From Larix kaempferi (taxonomy: Eukaryota > Streptophyta > Pinopsida > Pinales > Pinaceae), in the NCBI GenBank assembly GCA_027924585.1, contig BSBM01000877.1:7875501-7939500 (forward strand): a stretch of DNA of 64,000 nt. The letters are read 5' to 3'. The notes under the pieces were generated by a model. It saw only the letters and a list, made by a program, of their open reading frames with translations. It was not told the origin of the DNA and did not search any database. Shown piece by piece: positions 32,408-43,620 of the stretch; position 1 is the stretch's first letter, and each line of letters begins with the position of its first letter. Both the position numbers and the translations under genes were made by a program.

Positions 32408-34559
32408 GGGTCCGAGCGATCCATTCATATCCTGCTACGCAGGACATAATAAATGAATATCGTTTGAGACCAAAGAAAGTCTATTTCAAATTTAATAAAT
32501 GAATATATTTTTAACGAAGGAAGTGCCATCACATCAAAATATTCCATTTCCAAATGTACTAAATGAATATATATTGATTGAGACCAAGAAAGTGCCATCA
32601 TATCAAGATATTCCACCTCCCCATTATATAAAATTCACACTAATATAAAACAATTAAACAATACAATCCATTTTAATAACCATTTTTAATTCTATGTATC
32701 CTGCACTACAAGTATATGTCAAGAATATGGATACATTATCAATGATGTCATGAGACTAACACATCAAACGACGCAAACTTTATTTATTTGAAATATATCA
32801 TTGATTATTTGTTTTTCTATTAATTTTTAATTTTTACAAATTCTAAACCATTGTAATATTGTAGTGAGATTGATACGTTGTAATAAATAAAAAATAAAAA
32901 ATTATACTTTAAAAACTAAAATTTTATATAATCAAAATTAATATTAATTTTTTATTTGATTATGTAAAATTTTATGATTTTTAAATTAAAATATATATTT
33001 TCAAAAAATAATAGTTAAAATTAAAATATGTTTATAACTTTTTAAAGATACTTGAAATAAAAATCAATTTTATATTTCTCTCTATCAATAAAGGGTAAAA
33101 AGAATAAACTTGATAACATAATTCTACAAAATAAGAGTAACTTAACAAATTAAAAACATAATCAAAAAAATTTAAAAATTGAGTTATAAAAATCTCTCAA
33201 ATAAAAGAAAACCAAAACTTACAAACACATAATATTTTCCTATTGTTTTGGAGGTGTAGTATGTGCAACCATGGGTTCTTATGTTAAGACCATTATCTTG
33301 ATTCAAGTCATAACATTCTTTACCATTTTCTATATATTCCTTTTTACATTTTTTAAGAAGTTGCCATTTATGTTTTCTAACACCTAACTATCTTTTAAGC
33401 GGATGAGATGCTTAGCTTTATGAGAATGCTTAGCGAATGCTAGAAAAAATAAATGTTGTTATGTTGAATGTCTATTCCACGTTCCTTTATTTTGACTTGA
33501 ATCAAGCATCCTAGTTGATTAATATAGGACTGATTGTATGAACATGAGTTTTATTGGAATCATTTTCTCCTTTTAAGAATTATTAATGGAGTAGTTTATT
33601 TATTCTACGTTTTCAATTTTATAGTGGGTTTTGATCGGAATCCGGTAATTTTTTTTGTAAAATCTAAATTTCTATGTGTTTAAACTGTATTTTTGAATCC
33701 ATAAATAGATTCGGCACCCTGAAATACCCCCATGGCACCCAAATTATGCAATTTTCATAGCTAATATATGTGATTCTAAGATTTTATAAAGATTTCCAAT
33801 TAGAATATGAACAAAAATTGACGGAAAATATGCTTAGAAAAAATTGAAAACGTAGAATATTTAGACTACAACATTATTAATTGATCCAAAAAGTTTCTAA
33901 ATAATACTATGAGTAGAGAATGTGATCTTAACATTTTTCCTCTTTATGGTCCTAGTAATCTTATCGGTGGTGCCTTGAATATAAAGAAGGTTGTTTATGA
34001 AATCTCTAAGTTCTCACAATTTTGGTTCTTTGTAGGATGTTGTGCCCTTTGAAAGACCCTATCGATGCATTGATTTGTGTACCCATTAACCTTAAAAACA
34101 TTTATAATTGTTCTTTATTTCTCAACCTTATCATTGATTGGAAATTCTCCGAGCACAAGTTCTAACTATAAGAAGGAGTCCCCCGACTTCAAGTGATTGT
34201 ACTCTTCTATGTTAAATTTTGCATACTTTCTTCTATCCAATAATGTAACTTGGATTACCTTTCCTAGAAAGGATTTTTGTAGCTCAAATCTTCTTGAAGT
34301 TGTGTATTACCATGTGGTGTTTTTTTGTTGTTTTTCATTAATTTTATCTTTTCGTTCTAGGAATTATGTTTTCTTTGCTAGAATAACAAGAACAATTAGG
34401 TAATGTTTAAATTATGGTAATTTGTAAAATCTATGCGAAAATTATATTTCCATTAAATAATTATAATCGATAGTATCACAAAATTTTGATCCTTAAAATG
34501 AGTCCAAATATGTTCTTGTATTGTGAAATGGGTTAATAATGCGGAGTTAAATATAAGAG
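32408..34559. other. AT-rich stretch without a supported gene
   Basis: Short diverged direct repeats containing TAAATGAATAT, GAGACCAA.GAAAGT and TATTCCA occur at 32448-32620. The remainder is very AT-rich. The 5' LTR and start of the copia element to the right would be expected here but were not found. Confidence 0.5.
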
Positions 34560-34790
34560 GCTAAAGCCAAAGTCGAAGAAAAATTCAAGCTAGGACTAAG
34601 TTAAGAGTTAAAGCCTAAGAAAGAAGAAGAAATATATCTCTCATATTCAATGTTTCAAATGCAATAAGTATGGCCACTATGCCAGATATTGTCGAAGTTC
34701 AAACAAAAGAAAGCATGAATCCTCAATTGCAGATATTGATGAAGATACTTCTCACAAGAAGTCAAGAAATGATGACCGTACTTAGTTCTT
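34560..34790 (+). pseudogene. Copia gag nucleocapsid fragment
   Basis: The zinc knuckle C-x2-C-x4-H-x4-C is intact as CFKCNKYGHYARYC at 34651-34692, followed by basic and serine-rich residues (RSSNKRKHESS). It is preceded by a lysine/glutamate-rich stretch with stops. The knuckle binds element RNA in copia gag. No start codon can be assigned, and the frame closes by about 34785. The opposite-strand open frame at 34655-34984 is a shadow. Confidence 0.78.
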
Positions 34791-35829
34791 CTTCTAGTGC
34801 TACCCATGTTGAGGTGATGATATGAAGATATAGACTGCGATGGACTCCCAACAAGGAAAATGAAGAACATAGGACTCTCATGATTCCTATAAGGAGGCAA
34901 TGGGATCCCACCCACAAAAACAATAAACGATAAGTATTTGGATTTATTGCTCACATAGATATGTTTTGTCTTATATGTTTTCATAACAATTTGTATGCAG
35001 ATCTATTAGGAAGTTTGTTGAACATTTGATATAGTTCACTTATTGATTTGTAATAGGAACTTGTTGTACTTGTTATGCATATGATCTGCACAACATTCCA
35101 TGTACCCATGATGGAGCTAGTCTACATGATATCTCCTTCTTACATGCCTAGAGTAGTGCACACTCTTGATGGCATGTTCTACTAGTGGAGATAGAAAAAA
35201 TATAGATAGTTACCATATGTGTTTGGGATACATGCTTATGATTGTTGTGTTGAAGCTTTAGCTAATATGCCTACATACATAAGTAAACTATTGCCATTGA
35301 ATTGAAATAAAATAGATGAAATTTGATTATGCAATGTCACTAACCATTTGAAGGGATTTGACTTGTAGAGAAAATATGATATGGTATGGCCTACAAGAGA
35401 AGGATGAGACTTGTTCCGATGAACAAGTGGTGGACACATGGATCCCATTGATGTTCATATTGATCAAAAGAATGAAGCTTCTAGGAACATGACTCTCAAC
35501 CTATAAGGATGAATCCTACACAAAGTAGTTAAATGGAAGTCATGATTATGCAGCAGCAGACGACGAGGACCTAATACATCCAAATATATTTGATACATGA
35601 CCCACAAGCCCAGAGGATCTCATATAGAGATTGGTGTTTCGGAGAAGAAGGATCCAACGAATGTCGGTCTCTCTCTCTACTACAGATGTTTGGTTCTTCA
35701 ATCATGATTATGGAAAGAAATTGGTTTCTAGTTAGAGTCATGACATAAGGATTAGAGTATGTTAATCCTGAAGGATGAGAGTTACTAAGTTGATTTCTGA
35801 GGAGGTATTTTGTTTAGTTAGAATTGTGC

Positions 35830-36120
35830 CTTAGTATTCAGAACATATTACTGGTGATGATCCCTTGTTCGTGATTTTGTATACTGATGATCTATTCCTC
35901 ACTAAGGTAGAGGGTATTAGTCCCTGAGATGAGGATCTTGGCCTATTGATGGTATGGTAGAAACCTGATAAGATCTTCCTAGGTTAAGGAAGAAGACAGT
36001 TAAAATCCTGAGTAGATATGGCATGATGACTGTGAGTACCTGGATACACTAATGATGTTGTTGGTTGATTCAGATAGACAGTTGAGAGGATATTTGATAT
36101 ACTTGGTCGTCACTGGGATG
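35830..36120 (+). pseudogene. Copia reverse transcriptase fragment
   Basis: The catalytic YxDD box reads LYTDDLFLT near 35877-35903. Downstream come DLGLL, VW-KPDKIFLG and TVKILSRYGMMTV (the usual GMxxC region), then DRQLRGYLIYLV, all standard landmarks of copia RT in the correct order and spacing. At least four stops interrupt them. The upstream RT half (35590-35830) is too decayed to confirm. It copies element RNA into DNA in intact relatives and is dead here. Confidence 0.82.
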
Positions 36121-36737
36121 GATACTTACATCTTAGTAAGGAACTGTGCTCTTTTTTCTCTGTGAAAGTTGTTGCTCAAATTGGCACCCGAAGTGATAGG
36201 TTGATGAGCCTACCTGTGGATAACACCAGAGAGGGAGCAGGATGCTCAAACGCAAAGGGATCAGGACGCTCCAACACAGAGGGAGATGTGATGAACATGA
36301 TTTCAATATCAGACAAGTATTAGCCATGTGTCTTGGCTAAGGGTGAGTGGTCCGATGGTAGTACCAAATCTTCTCCCAAACACCCTATGATGGGGTGGGG
36401 ATAATATTTCCTTAATATTCTCTCATATAGGTGCATGAATTATGCCATGTGATTTGTTATTATTTCATTTATTTGCATTTCATGACTAGAATAGGGCAGG
36501 ACATAAATGTCTACCTCGATATACTTGATGCCTCTGTTAGACGATATTTGTGCAGGTATGATTCGGAATGGGATCGTACACTCTAAGAGAGAGTGAGGAT
36601 ACTGGTACCATGATTGAATCCCTCAGTAAGAGGGAAATTTGACCTTACTCCCTGACACTCTATGATGGAGTGGAGAGATTGATTCCATGATTATATCCCT
36701 TGCTAAGAGGGAAGGACGATGATACAGAGACCAATGC

Positions 36738-37080
36738 ATTCTCCCGATCACTTCGAAATAAGTGAGGATATCTCTAGGAAATCCTGAGATGGGATGGAGA
36801 GGCCACTGCATTCTCTCGATCACTCCGAGATGGAGTGAGGATATATCTTGGAAATCTTGAGATGGGATGGAGAGGCCACTATATTATCCTGATCACTCTG
36901 AGATGGAGTGAGGAGATATCTAGACATCCTGAAAAGGATGGAGAGGCCAACGCACATTCTCGATCAATTTGAAAGGAGTGAGGAGATCTCTCATGGGTAG
37001 ATTTAGTGCATTCTCCCGATCACTCTAAAAAGAGTGAGGAGATATTTTAGACATCCTAAGATGGGATGGAGAGGCTAGTG
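36738..37080 (+). repeat. Tandem array, about 72-bp unit, five copies
   Basis: Units begin TTCTCCCGATCACT-like at 36738, 36811, 36884, 36955 and 37011. Each carries GATGGAGTGAGGA and, in most, GATGGGATGGAGAGGCCA. The unit length is 72-73 bp in the first copies and shorter in the fourth. A related start (CACTCTATGATGGAGTGGAGAG) lies at 36655. It sits between pol and the 3' LTR of the copia element. Confidence 0.9.
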
Positions 37081-37128
37081 CAAACTAGCACACACTAGCA
37101 CACACTGGTACTCTTGTATGGGATCACC

Positions 37129-37335
37129 GATGGACTGGTTGAGTTGATGCATATCCCCTGATGGACTAGGTTGAGCTAATGGACTCACTGATGGACTGGT
37201 TGAGTTGATGCATGTTCCTCAATGGACTAGGTTGAGATGACGGACATACTGATGGACTTGTTGGGTTGGTGCATGTTCCTCAATGGAATGGGTTGAGCTA
37301 ATGCATGAGGGACTCTCCGATGGATTGCACAGAGT
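37129..37335 (+). repeat. Tandem array, 61-bp unit, three to four copies
   Basis: GATGGACTGGTTGAGTTGATGCAT recurs at 37129, 37190 and 37251 with 61-base spacing. Each unit also has CAATGGACTAGGTTGAG or a close variant. A decayed fourth copy runs to about 37335. Confidence 0.9.
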
Positions 37336-37533
37336 TATTGAGTTGATGTATAGATCCATCGATGGAATGAGTGGAGTAGATGCATGAAGACACTTCTCTA
37401 CGGATTGAGACTGTGTTGAAGACCTTCCGTATTTATAGATATGTTCGAGATAGATGTGATATACAATTGAGATCCATATGATCGTGTCCATTGATGCTGA
37501 TGATGTCCGTGTCCGAAGAATACCTTCCTCATT

Positions 37534-37542
37534 AAGAGGGAG
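37534..37542 (+). promoter_or_regulatory. Polypurine tract
   Basis: AAGAGGGAG lies immediately before the LTR, the usual second-strand priming site in copia elements. Confidence 0.8.
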
Positions 37543-38203
37543 TGTTGGAAATAATGTAACTTCATAATTTCTTCTTATTGTAACTTTTAGATTATTGTTG
37601 TACCTCCTTCACGAGAAATTATTGATGTAATTGATCATGTAAAAGATCATGAAAGAATTAATGTAAAAATTGGGTTAGAATTACCCAAAGGAAATAAATA
37701 ATAAATGTAATTTTATATTTCTCCATGACAAGTCGGCCTAGTGGGTAAAATGCCTCAAATAATGGGAATTCTTCCCCAAACAATGGGCAGAACTTCCCCA
37801 GTCAAGTCGACCCAATTAAGAAAAGTCAGGTTGTCCCAATTAAAGAAAAATTCCTTTTTTTACTAGTATAAATAGAGAGGTTGCACCTCTCATTTGTTCA
37901 CTCTCTCAACTTAAGCAAGTTCGCTCTAGGAGATAGAAAGGCTCGCTACTACAGTTGGAGAAGGATTTCTTGGGGCTACTACACTTGGATAAGTTTATCT
38001 TTCTCTCTCTCTTTATTGATATTTAGATGCACACTGATCTTTGAACTATTTATCTCTATACAAAGGTCGTTGGGTTTTCTCCCTGTTGGTTTTCCCAGGA
38101 TAAAACTTTATGTATATTATTTATGTGCTTGGTTATTCTTTTAGTGATCTTTTTTTTATTATATGCAATAAATTATACTGCTAGAATTGTATAAAATCTA
38201 ACA
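37543..38203 (+). repeat. 3' LTR of the copia element (661 bp)
   Basis: It begins TGTTGGAAAT after the purine tract and ends AAATCTAACA, with short inverted ends (TGTTGG and TAACA). A TATA box (TATAAATA) lies at 37867-37874, followed after about 30 bases by a pyrimidine-rich likely start region. GTTGGTTTTCCCAGG and an AATAAA (about 38168) lie downstream. The 5 bases after it are AGTAG. Confidence 0.88.
37867..37874 (+). promoter_or_regulatory. TATA box of the copia LTR
   Basis: TATAAATAGAGAGG is a textbook plant TATA context within the LTR. Confidence 0.75.
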
Positions 38204-40830
38204 AGTAGAAATATAGGTTGCCAACATGAAAGGGATTAACATATAACCATCAACCCACCTCACCCATTTGATGGTTGTATATGGCATACTCCTCTTTAGA
38301 AATGGTCCCATTGGGAAGAAAACGCTCTCTTGAAAATTCTAGAATTTTTATGTAGAGCATCAGGAATGGAGATCAATCATACAAAATCCTATATTTATGT
38401 CAACTATGTCCCTCGATTCTAGTGGGAAATGATCTTAGAGTTCCTACCCTACACTATTCAAGATTATGATTCAAAGCTAACATACTTGGGATTTTAATTA
38501 AATCCTAAATGGTATCACAGATTGGACTTGGCTGCTAGATTGATTAAAGGAAAGGATTAACCATTGGACTCATTGATGGACATACAAATAATGCATATTA
38601 ATCTTGATAAAAAGTGTTCTCTAAGCTATTCCAATATATTGGATGGTGTCGACAGTATTTCCCACCCATACTTAATCTCATATCAAACAAATATTTCTCA
38701 CATATTAATTGAAGGGAGCAAATGAAACATGGGGAATGTATTTGGTTTCCTAGGATACAATGGATTGGCCAAAAGATATGGGAGAATTAAACATTTGAAG
38801 TTGTTTGGAAAAGAATTAATGAAAAATGGTCCCTAGAAACTAATTAGCAGGAGTATTTGGTAAGAAATCTTGATTAAAAAACACATAACGCCAACATCTT
38901 AAGAGCAATGGTTGTGAAACCTACATGAAAAACATCACGAGGGATCAAATTTTAGGGATTCCATCGTGCACTCAGCTTAGCTTATCACATATTATTAGTT
39001 ATGTTGGAATTAGGTTGAAAATGGCTCAAGCATTAGAATTGGCATGAGAATTTGGGAAAGATAAAGTGTAGACTACAAAATTTCCTCTCAACATATAGAT
39101 GCCCTAAGAAATCTAAATTTGTTCTTCCACAATTAAGATACCTCATGCATGGTTAACAACTCTCAAACAGGGGAATCAACATAGGATCGAGTTCGACAAA
39201 TTTGAGTGATATCAATGGAAGGTCTATATAAAATTCCTCATCCAAGTTGGCATCGAACTGTGAGTGAAGGACAATGAGTTACTTTGGGAAGAAAATCCAA
39301 AAAATGGCCAATCCAGTCACTAACCTAGGATATGGTTTGCAACATCCGAGTAATCCTCCTAAGAGTCCTTGGTGGTGGTAAGGTTTATAGAAAGTTTCCA
39401 CTTTTCCCAAAAAACATCATACATGCTTGAATATCACTTAAGATCAATCCAAACCCAGGACTTATTAATGAAAATACATTGGATATGGCCTAGTAAATGC
39501 TTCCTCTATTGGGATAATGAGGAAACAATAGATCACATTTCCCTACACTATCATTGATGTAAGGAAGTCTGGGCCATCTCAAGACTATTAATCAAATCCC
39601 ATGTTGATTGGTCTAGAGGAAATATTATTGAGACACTCAATCACTGGATTGGGTTAGTAAAGGAGGAGGACAAATTCTTGGCATTACAAGTGATTTGGTC
39701 TATTTGGCTTGCCCACAATAAGAGTATTTTTCAACACAAATCACCTAGCATTTATCCACTTTTCTATAGATTAAAGGCTAGCATATCATTATTCGCTACA
39801 TCCAAAAAGATAAATCCCTAAAGATCTCTACAACACCCTATTTCAACCTTAGTGTCCCTCGTGGATAATTTGATGGGGCTTCTAAATGAACCCTGAACCC
39901 TAGTGGGGTTTGAGGTGTTAGAAAACATGATCGTAGAACAATAGCATAAAACAAGATGCAAAAATAAAACACATAAACAAAATATAAGAGAGACAACAAT
40001 ATAACGTGGTTCACCCAAGATGGGTTACTTCCACACATAAATTTCCAGTCCTTTCTATTAAACCATTCACCAAAATGAAGGGATATAACTTGTAGCACAT
40101 ATGTTGCAACTTTCTCTTCGCTCTCTCACAATCTCTCACATAATCATAGAGATATTTATAATAAAATGCTACAACACACCATCGTATTACACTGCCTTCC
40201 TTTTAAAGAGGGATTACCCAATATTGACCAAGTCATGACTATGAAATTACAACATTTTACAAGGCATTTTTTATGAAATTTTTGCTATGGGGGAGCTTCC
40301 CTCGAATCCCCACCATGTGGGGGCTCTCAAAAGTAGTCGCCCCCCCTGGATCCCACATGGCGACTACAGTCGGGAGGAAATCCCCCCCACACCCCCTCAT
40401 CATGGTCTGGGATCCAAACACGGCTGAAACACAACCTCTGAATGAGGAAGATCAGGCTCCACAACTAGTAGCAGGTTGGATCATCATGCCAAATGGGTAG
40501 AAGTTGTATTTCTTTCTGGGTTTGGGTTGATTCACCAAAAATAGGGCAGTGCTTACAACGATGAGTACTCTTCTAAAGATTGCATGGGGTTTGGGCATTA
40601 GAAGGATAGCAATATTTGGAGACTTACAGATTATCATTCAATGGATCTCTGGGGACAATGAACAAGTGGAAATTTCATAGAAGGCTTGGGTAAAATCAAT
40701 GAAGGGGATGATTTCAAAGATGCAATATATTTCTCTCTCCCATATTTTCATGGAACTCAACATGATTATTTGGCTAAGTGGTTAGTTTTTGAACCATAAG
40801 GTAGGTTGTGGGTGGAGCATGATTTGGTAG
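38204..40830 (+). pseudogene. LINE (L1-type) ORF2 relic: RT end, zinc finger, RNase H
   Basis: Read through many stops and frame changes, the plus strand gives LLKILEFLCRASGMEINHTK (RT, the usual KILxxFxxASGLKIN), VLXAIPIYWMV (after about 38620), then EETIDHISLHYH and KEVWAI (about 39515-39570, the zf-RVT region), LQVIWSIWLAHNKSIF, and an RNase H that begins FDGAS near 39870 and resumes with GWIIMPNG (about 40475) and LLKIAWGLGIRRIAIFGD. The left end stops at the copia LTR. The RNase H is split by a roughly 0.55-kb LTR-like insertion. LINE ORF2 copies the element into new sites; this copy is long dead. Confidence 0.78.
39911..40472 (-). repeat. Solo LTR-like insertion inside LINE RNase H
   Basis: This segment splits the RNase H between NPSGV and GWIIMPNG. 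Read on the minus strand it has LTR features of copia type: TTATAAATATCTC, then GGGTGAACCACGTTATATTG, then an end TTTTCTAACA (at 39916). Its limits are uncertain. TGAGG flanks 39916-40442 on both sides, but that right end lacks the usual CA; GGTT flanks 39911-40472. A C-rich block lies at 40340-40400. Confidence 0.6.
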
Positions 40831-41607
40831 GTATCTCCTTACCAAGTGCTCAAATAATTCTTTGAGAAGGTTTTTGGAGCCAAAATTGTCAATTTTGTCA
40901 TTTCTACCTTTCCCTAATCACACCTCTTTATGAGCTTTGGAATCTCCATAAATACTTCCTTGACAATTTTAGCACATTGTGGATGATGTTTTCTATTTTT
41001 TATTTTTGACTTATTAGTCTTCACTCTTTTCTTAACACTCATAAAGATATCAAGAAGCTTTGGACGTTATTTTGAAACACCAAACAAATGCGCATTTAAA
41101 TGCTCTTATTATAAACAATACGAGTGGACTTTCTTCATCTTGAAAAACATTAGAGATTTAATTTATAATCATATCCCAAACATGGTTAACACAATTTTAA
41201 TAAGTGAAGTCGGGCTCGTAGAAACCCATATGGTGCTCATCTCCACTGCAATTACTAAAATGAGCTAGAATGTAATAATTAAGTAGTTACAAAGCAACTT
41301 AATAAATGGGTTATTGAACATTTTCTGGGAGAGGATGATGAAACCTAATATAATGACATGGGAGAGAAAAAAATAGGTTACAATAAGTAGGACACAACAC
41401 ATATGTAATAAGAAGTTTCCTATTAACAGAGGATGCAAACTATGAGAAGGCACTAAACAAAACTTGTAAGCCTTGGTGCTAACACTAAGTCTTACGCAAT
41501 TGTATGCTTTTGTATTAAAGTGTATAGAGATTTTTAATTTCATGAATAATATTTTTGGATATTTTATTCGAGAAAGACTTTTTCTAATCAAATCTTCTTA
41601 AGGTTCT
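40831..41607. other. AT-rich stretch without a supported gene
   Basis: No gene is supported. A few words near 41270-41340 could be another LINE remnant, but the signal is too weak to call. Confidence 0.4.
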
Positions 41608-41839
41608 ACATGTTTATGTATGATGAATTTTATTGTTTATTTATTTGTTGCAATTCGTCATGTTATTTTTTTTTAGCAGAAAAAAATGTACTATTGGTAT
41701 TCAAAACGAATCAAATAGTACAAAGATTGTCCAAAAACATTCAGATGTTTATCATACATAAATATCAAGCCGGCTTGACCACCAAAACTCGATAAAAGGA
41801 GGACAAAAAATAGCTACAACATATAAGTTCAGCTTCACT

Positions 41840-42586
41840 CTAATGCACTATCACATCATATCCCTGCATAAAAAAATAGCAATCGCCTTCATCCTGAAGA
41901 CATGAACCCAGCCATTCTTCCCGACATAAAAAACCAACAACTCTCTCCAGATCCTGTTTGGACAGTTTATCAGCAAAGGAATTATGCTCTCTGTAAATAT
42001 GTTCAAAAGAGATGGAAGCCTGTTTCGAGATCTCGAATCGAGTACGATGGCACCAATTCCTGAGTGTCGTTACATTAATTCGAAACTCATTAGCATCCCA
42101 TTTAATAGTCACTCATGAATCACCAAATACTTTTAGATTCACTAAACCGAATATATTTGCCACTTTCAGAACACACCAAAGATCCAACAGTTCAGCTTTC
42201 ATGTTAGTCCCAGGTCCACCATTAAGATGCAAGGTATAATAATGCTCTTCATTCAAGTAGACAACCCCACCTGCAGCACAAATACCATTCTGGGCCGCTC
42301 CATCAAAAAATAAAACTGGTTGCATTACCTGAAAGGAGAAAAGAGTAACCCTTTCAACCCGTCTTGGACTTTCCTCCGCTGGATATAACTGAAGCATCTT
42401 CAGAACAGTCACTACACATATACTGACAGAAAGAGCCTTATCTTGAAACAGATAACAGTTGCGAGTGTACCATAAGACCCAAGATACAAAAATAGGCAAA
42501 AATGGAGGATCTTTCCCCTGCCGAAACCAATTAAGGAGACAAGTTCCAAAGTTTTCACCATTCCAACCCAAATCTAACTTTAAGTC
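41840..42586 (-). pseudogene. LINE ORF2 RNase H domain
   Basis: The C-terminal RNase H of plant L1 elements. LFFDGAAQNGICAAGGVVY carries the first aspartate, MKAELLDLWCVL the glutamate, and VFGDS the second aspartate, after which a TGA (42113) breaks the frame. The frame reopens at once with IKWDANEF and FEHIYREHNSFADKLSKQ, which carries the last aspartate, and ends at 41840. Without the stop the four catalytic residues would all be present. It is in the same frame as the rest of ORF2, separated from the zinc-finger part by a TAG at 42587. Confidence 0.88.
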
Positions 42587-43620
42587 CTAGCAGCATAAAA
42601 GCCATATTTCCTGCATAAAATTACATTCCATAAAAAGATGGTTTATAAATTCAGGATTATGTTTGCACAGACAGCATCGATTAGGGCCATGCCACCCTCG
42701 CTTCATCAATGAATCCCAAGTTTTCAAACTGTCATTTAGAACATGCCATAAGAAACACTTAATTTTTAACGAAATTGGAAGCTTCCAAATTCGCTTGTAC
42801 CACCAATTTTGGGGGAAAATACAACAATCTTGAATCAATCTATCATACGCTGTTTTTGCCGAAATCGATCCATCTTTTGGATTCCCTTTCCAAACAATTT
42901 TATCAAGATCTTCAGAAATAGAGACCCCCGCAGCATTCAAAGATCTAATAAAATTATCCCACTCCTGAGCAGAACTACCGCTGAGCCCAATATCCGAGGC
43001 ATAGACCCATCTGTTTCCACCATTTGCATCAATACCTCTTTTATGAATGTGATTTAAAGTGGAAAGTCCTTTTCTAATTAGAAAACGACGCAATCTATCA
43101 GACAAAGTATGACATTCCTCCAACCCAAGGATAGGGTCAATGCCAATCTCAACTTTCTCTCCAGTCCCAACCTGCCAACAGACGTCTCTAGCTATCCAAT
43201 CATAAATTTTTATGAAACCTCTCCACATTGGAGACCTCAGCCCTCTGACATTTACCAGAATTCTCATCCACCTATAGACATCATCCTTTATATACTTAAC
43301 CTTCAACACTTTTGACCACAGGGTATCACCAAACAGACCTCGCCAGAAACTTTTGAGACGTAAAGCCATATTAAAAGTTCTTAAATCTTTTAAACCCCAG
43401 CCACCAAATTTTTCAGGTCGAGAGAGGACCTCCCATCTTACCATAACTAGCTTCAATCGTTCAAAATGGCCCGACCACAGAAAGTTAAAGAACAATTTCC
43501 TGAGAGCATTACTAACAAAGACCAGAATTTCAAGCAATGAAAACCAGTAAACAGGGATAGCAGATAAAACCGATTTTATCAGGATAAGTCTGCCCCCTAT
43601 CGATAGGAGTCTAAAAGACT
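42587..43620 (-). pseudogene. LINE ORF2 RT connection and zf-RVT domain
   Basis: This part follows the polymerase with SNALRKLFFNFLWSG, KLVMVRWEVLSRPEKFGGWG (the usual K-x-GGLGI region) and ends with the zinc-finger-like CCLCKHNPEFINHLFMECNF, typical of plant non-LTR elements (zf-RVT). A TAG at 43619 separates it from the polymerase. It is in frame with both neighbours. Confidence 0.88.

Larger units (their letters stand above)
34560..38203 (+). mobile_element. Ty1/copia retrotransposon relic, 5' end missing
   Basis: On the plus strand there is a gag zinc knuckle (34651-34692), a poorly readable stretch where protease and integrase should be, a reverse transcriptase relic (35830-36120), two short-unit repeat arrays, a purine-rich tract and a 661-bp 3' LTR. 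The order gag, RT, LTR and the RT wording are of copia type. The 5' LTR is not recognised. It is followed directly by a LINE fragment, into which it seems to have inserted. Confidence 0.82.

Noticed and set aside
36738-37335. Regularly spaced repeats that might suggest a CRISPR array.
   Set aside because: The units are contiguous and diverged with no unique spacers, and the context is a plant copia element.
38204-38208. AGTAG after the copia LTR as one side of a target duplication.
   Set aside because: The 5' LTR was not found, so there is nothing to compare it with.
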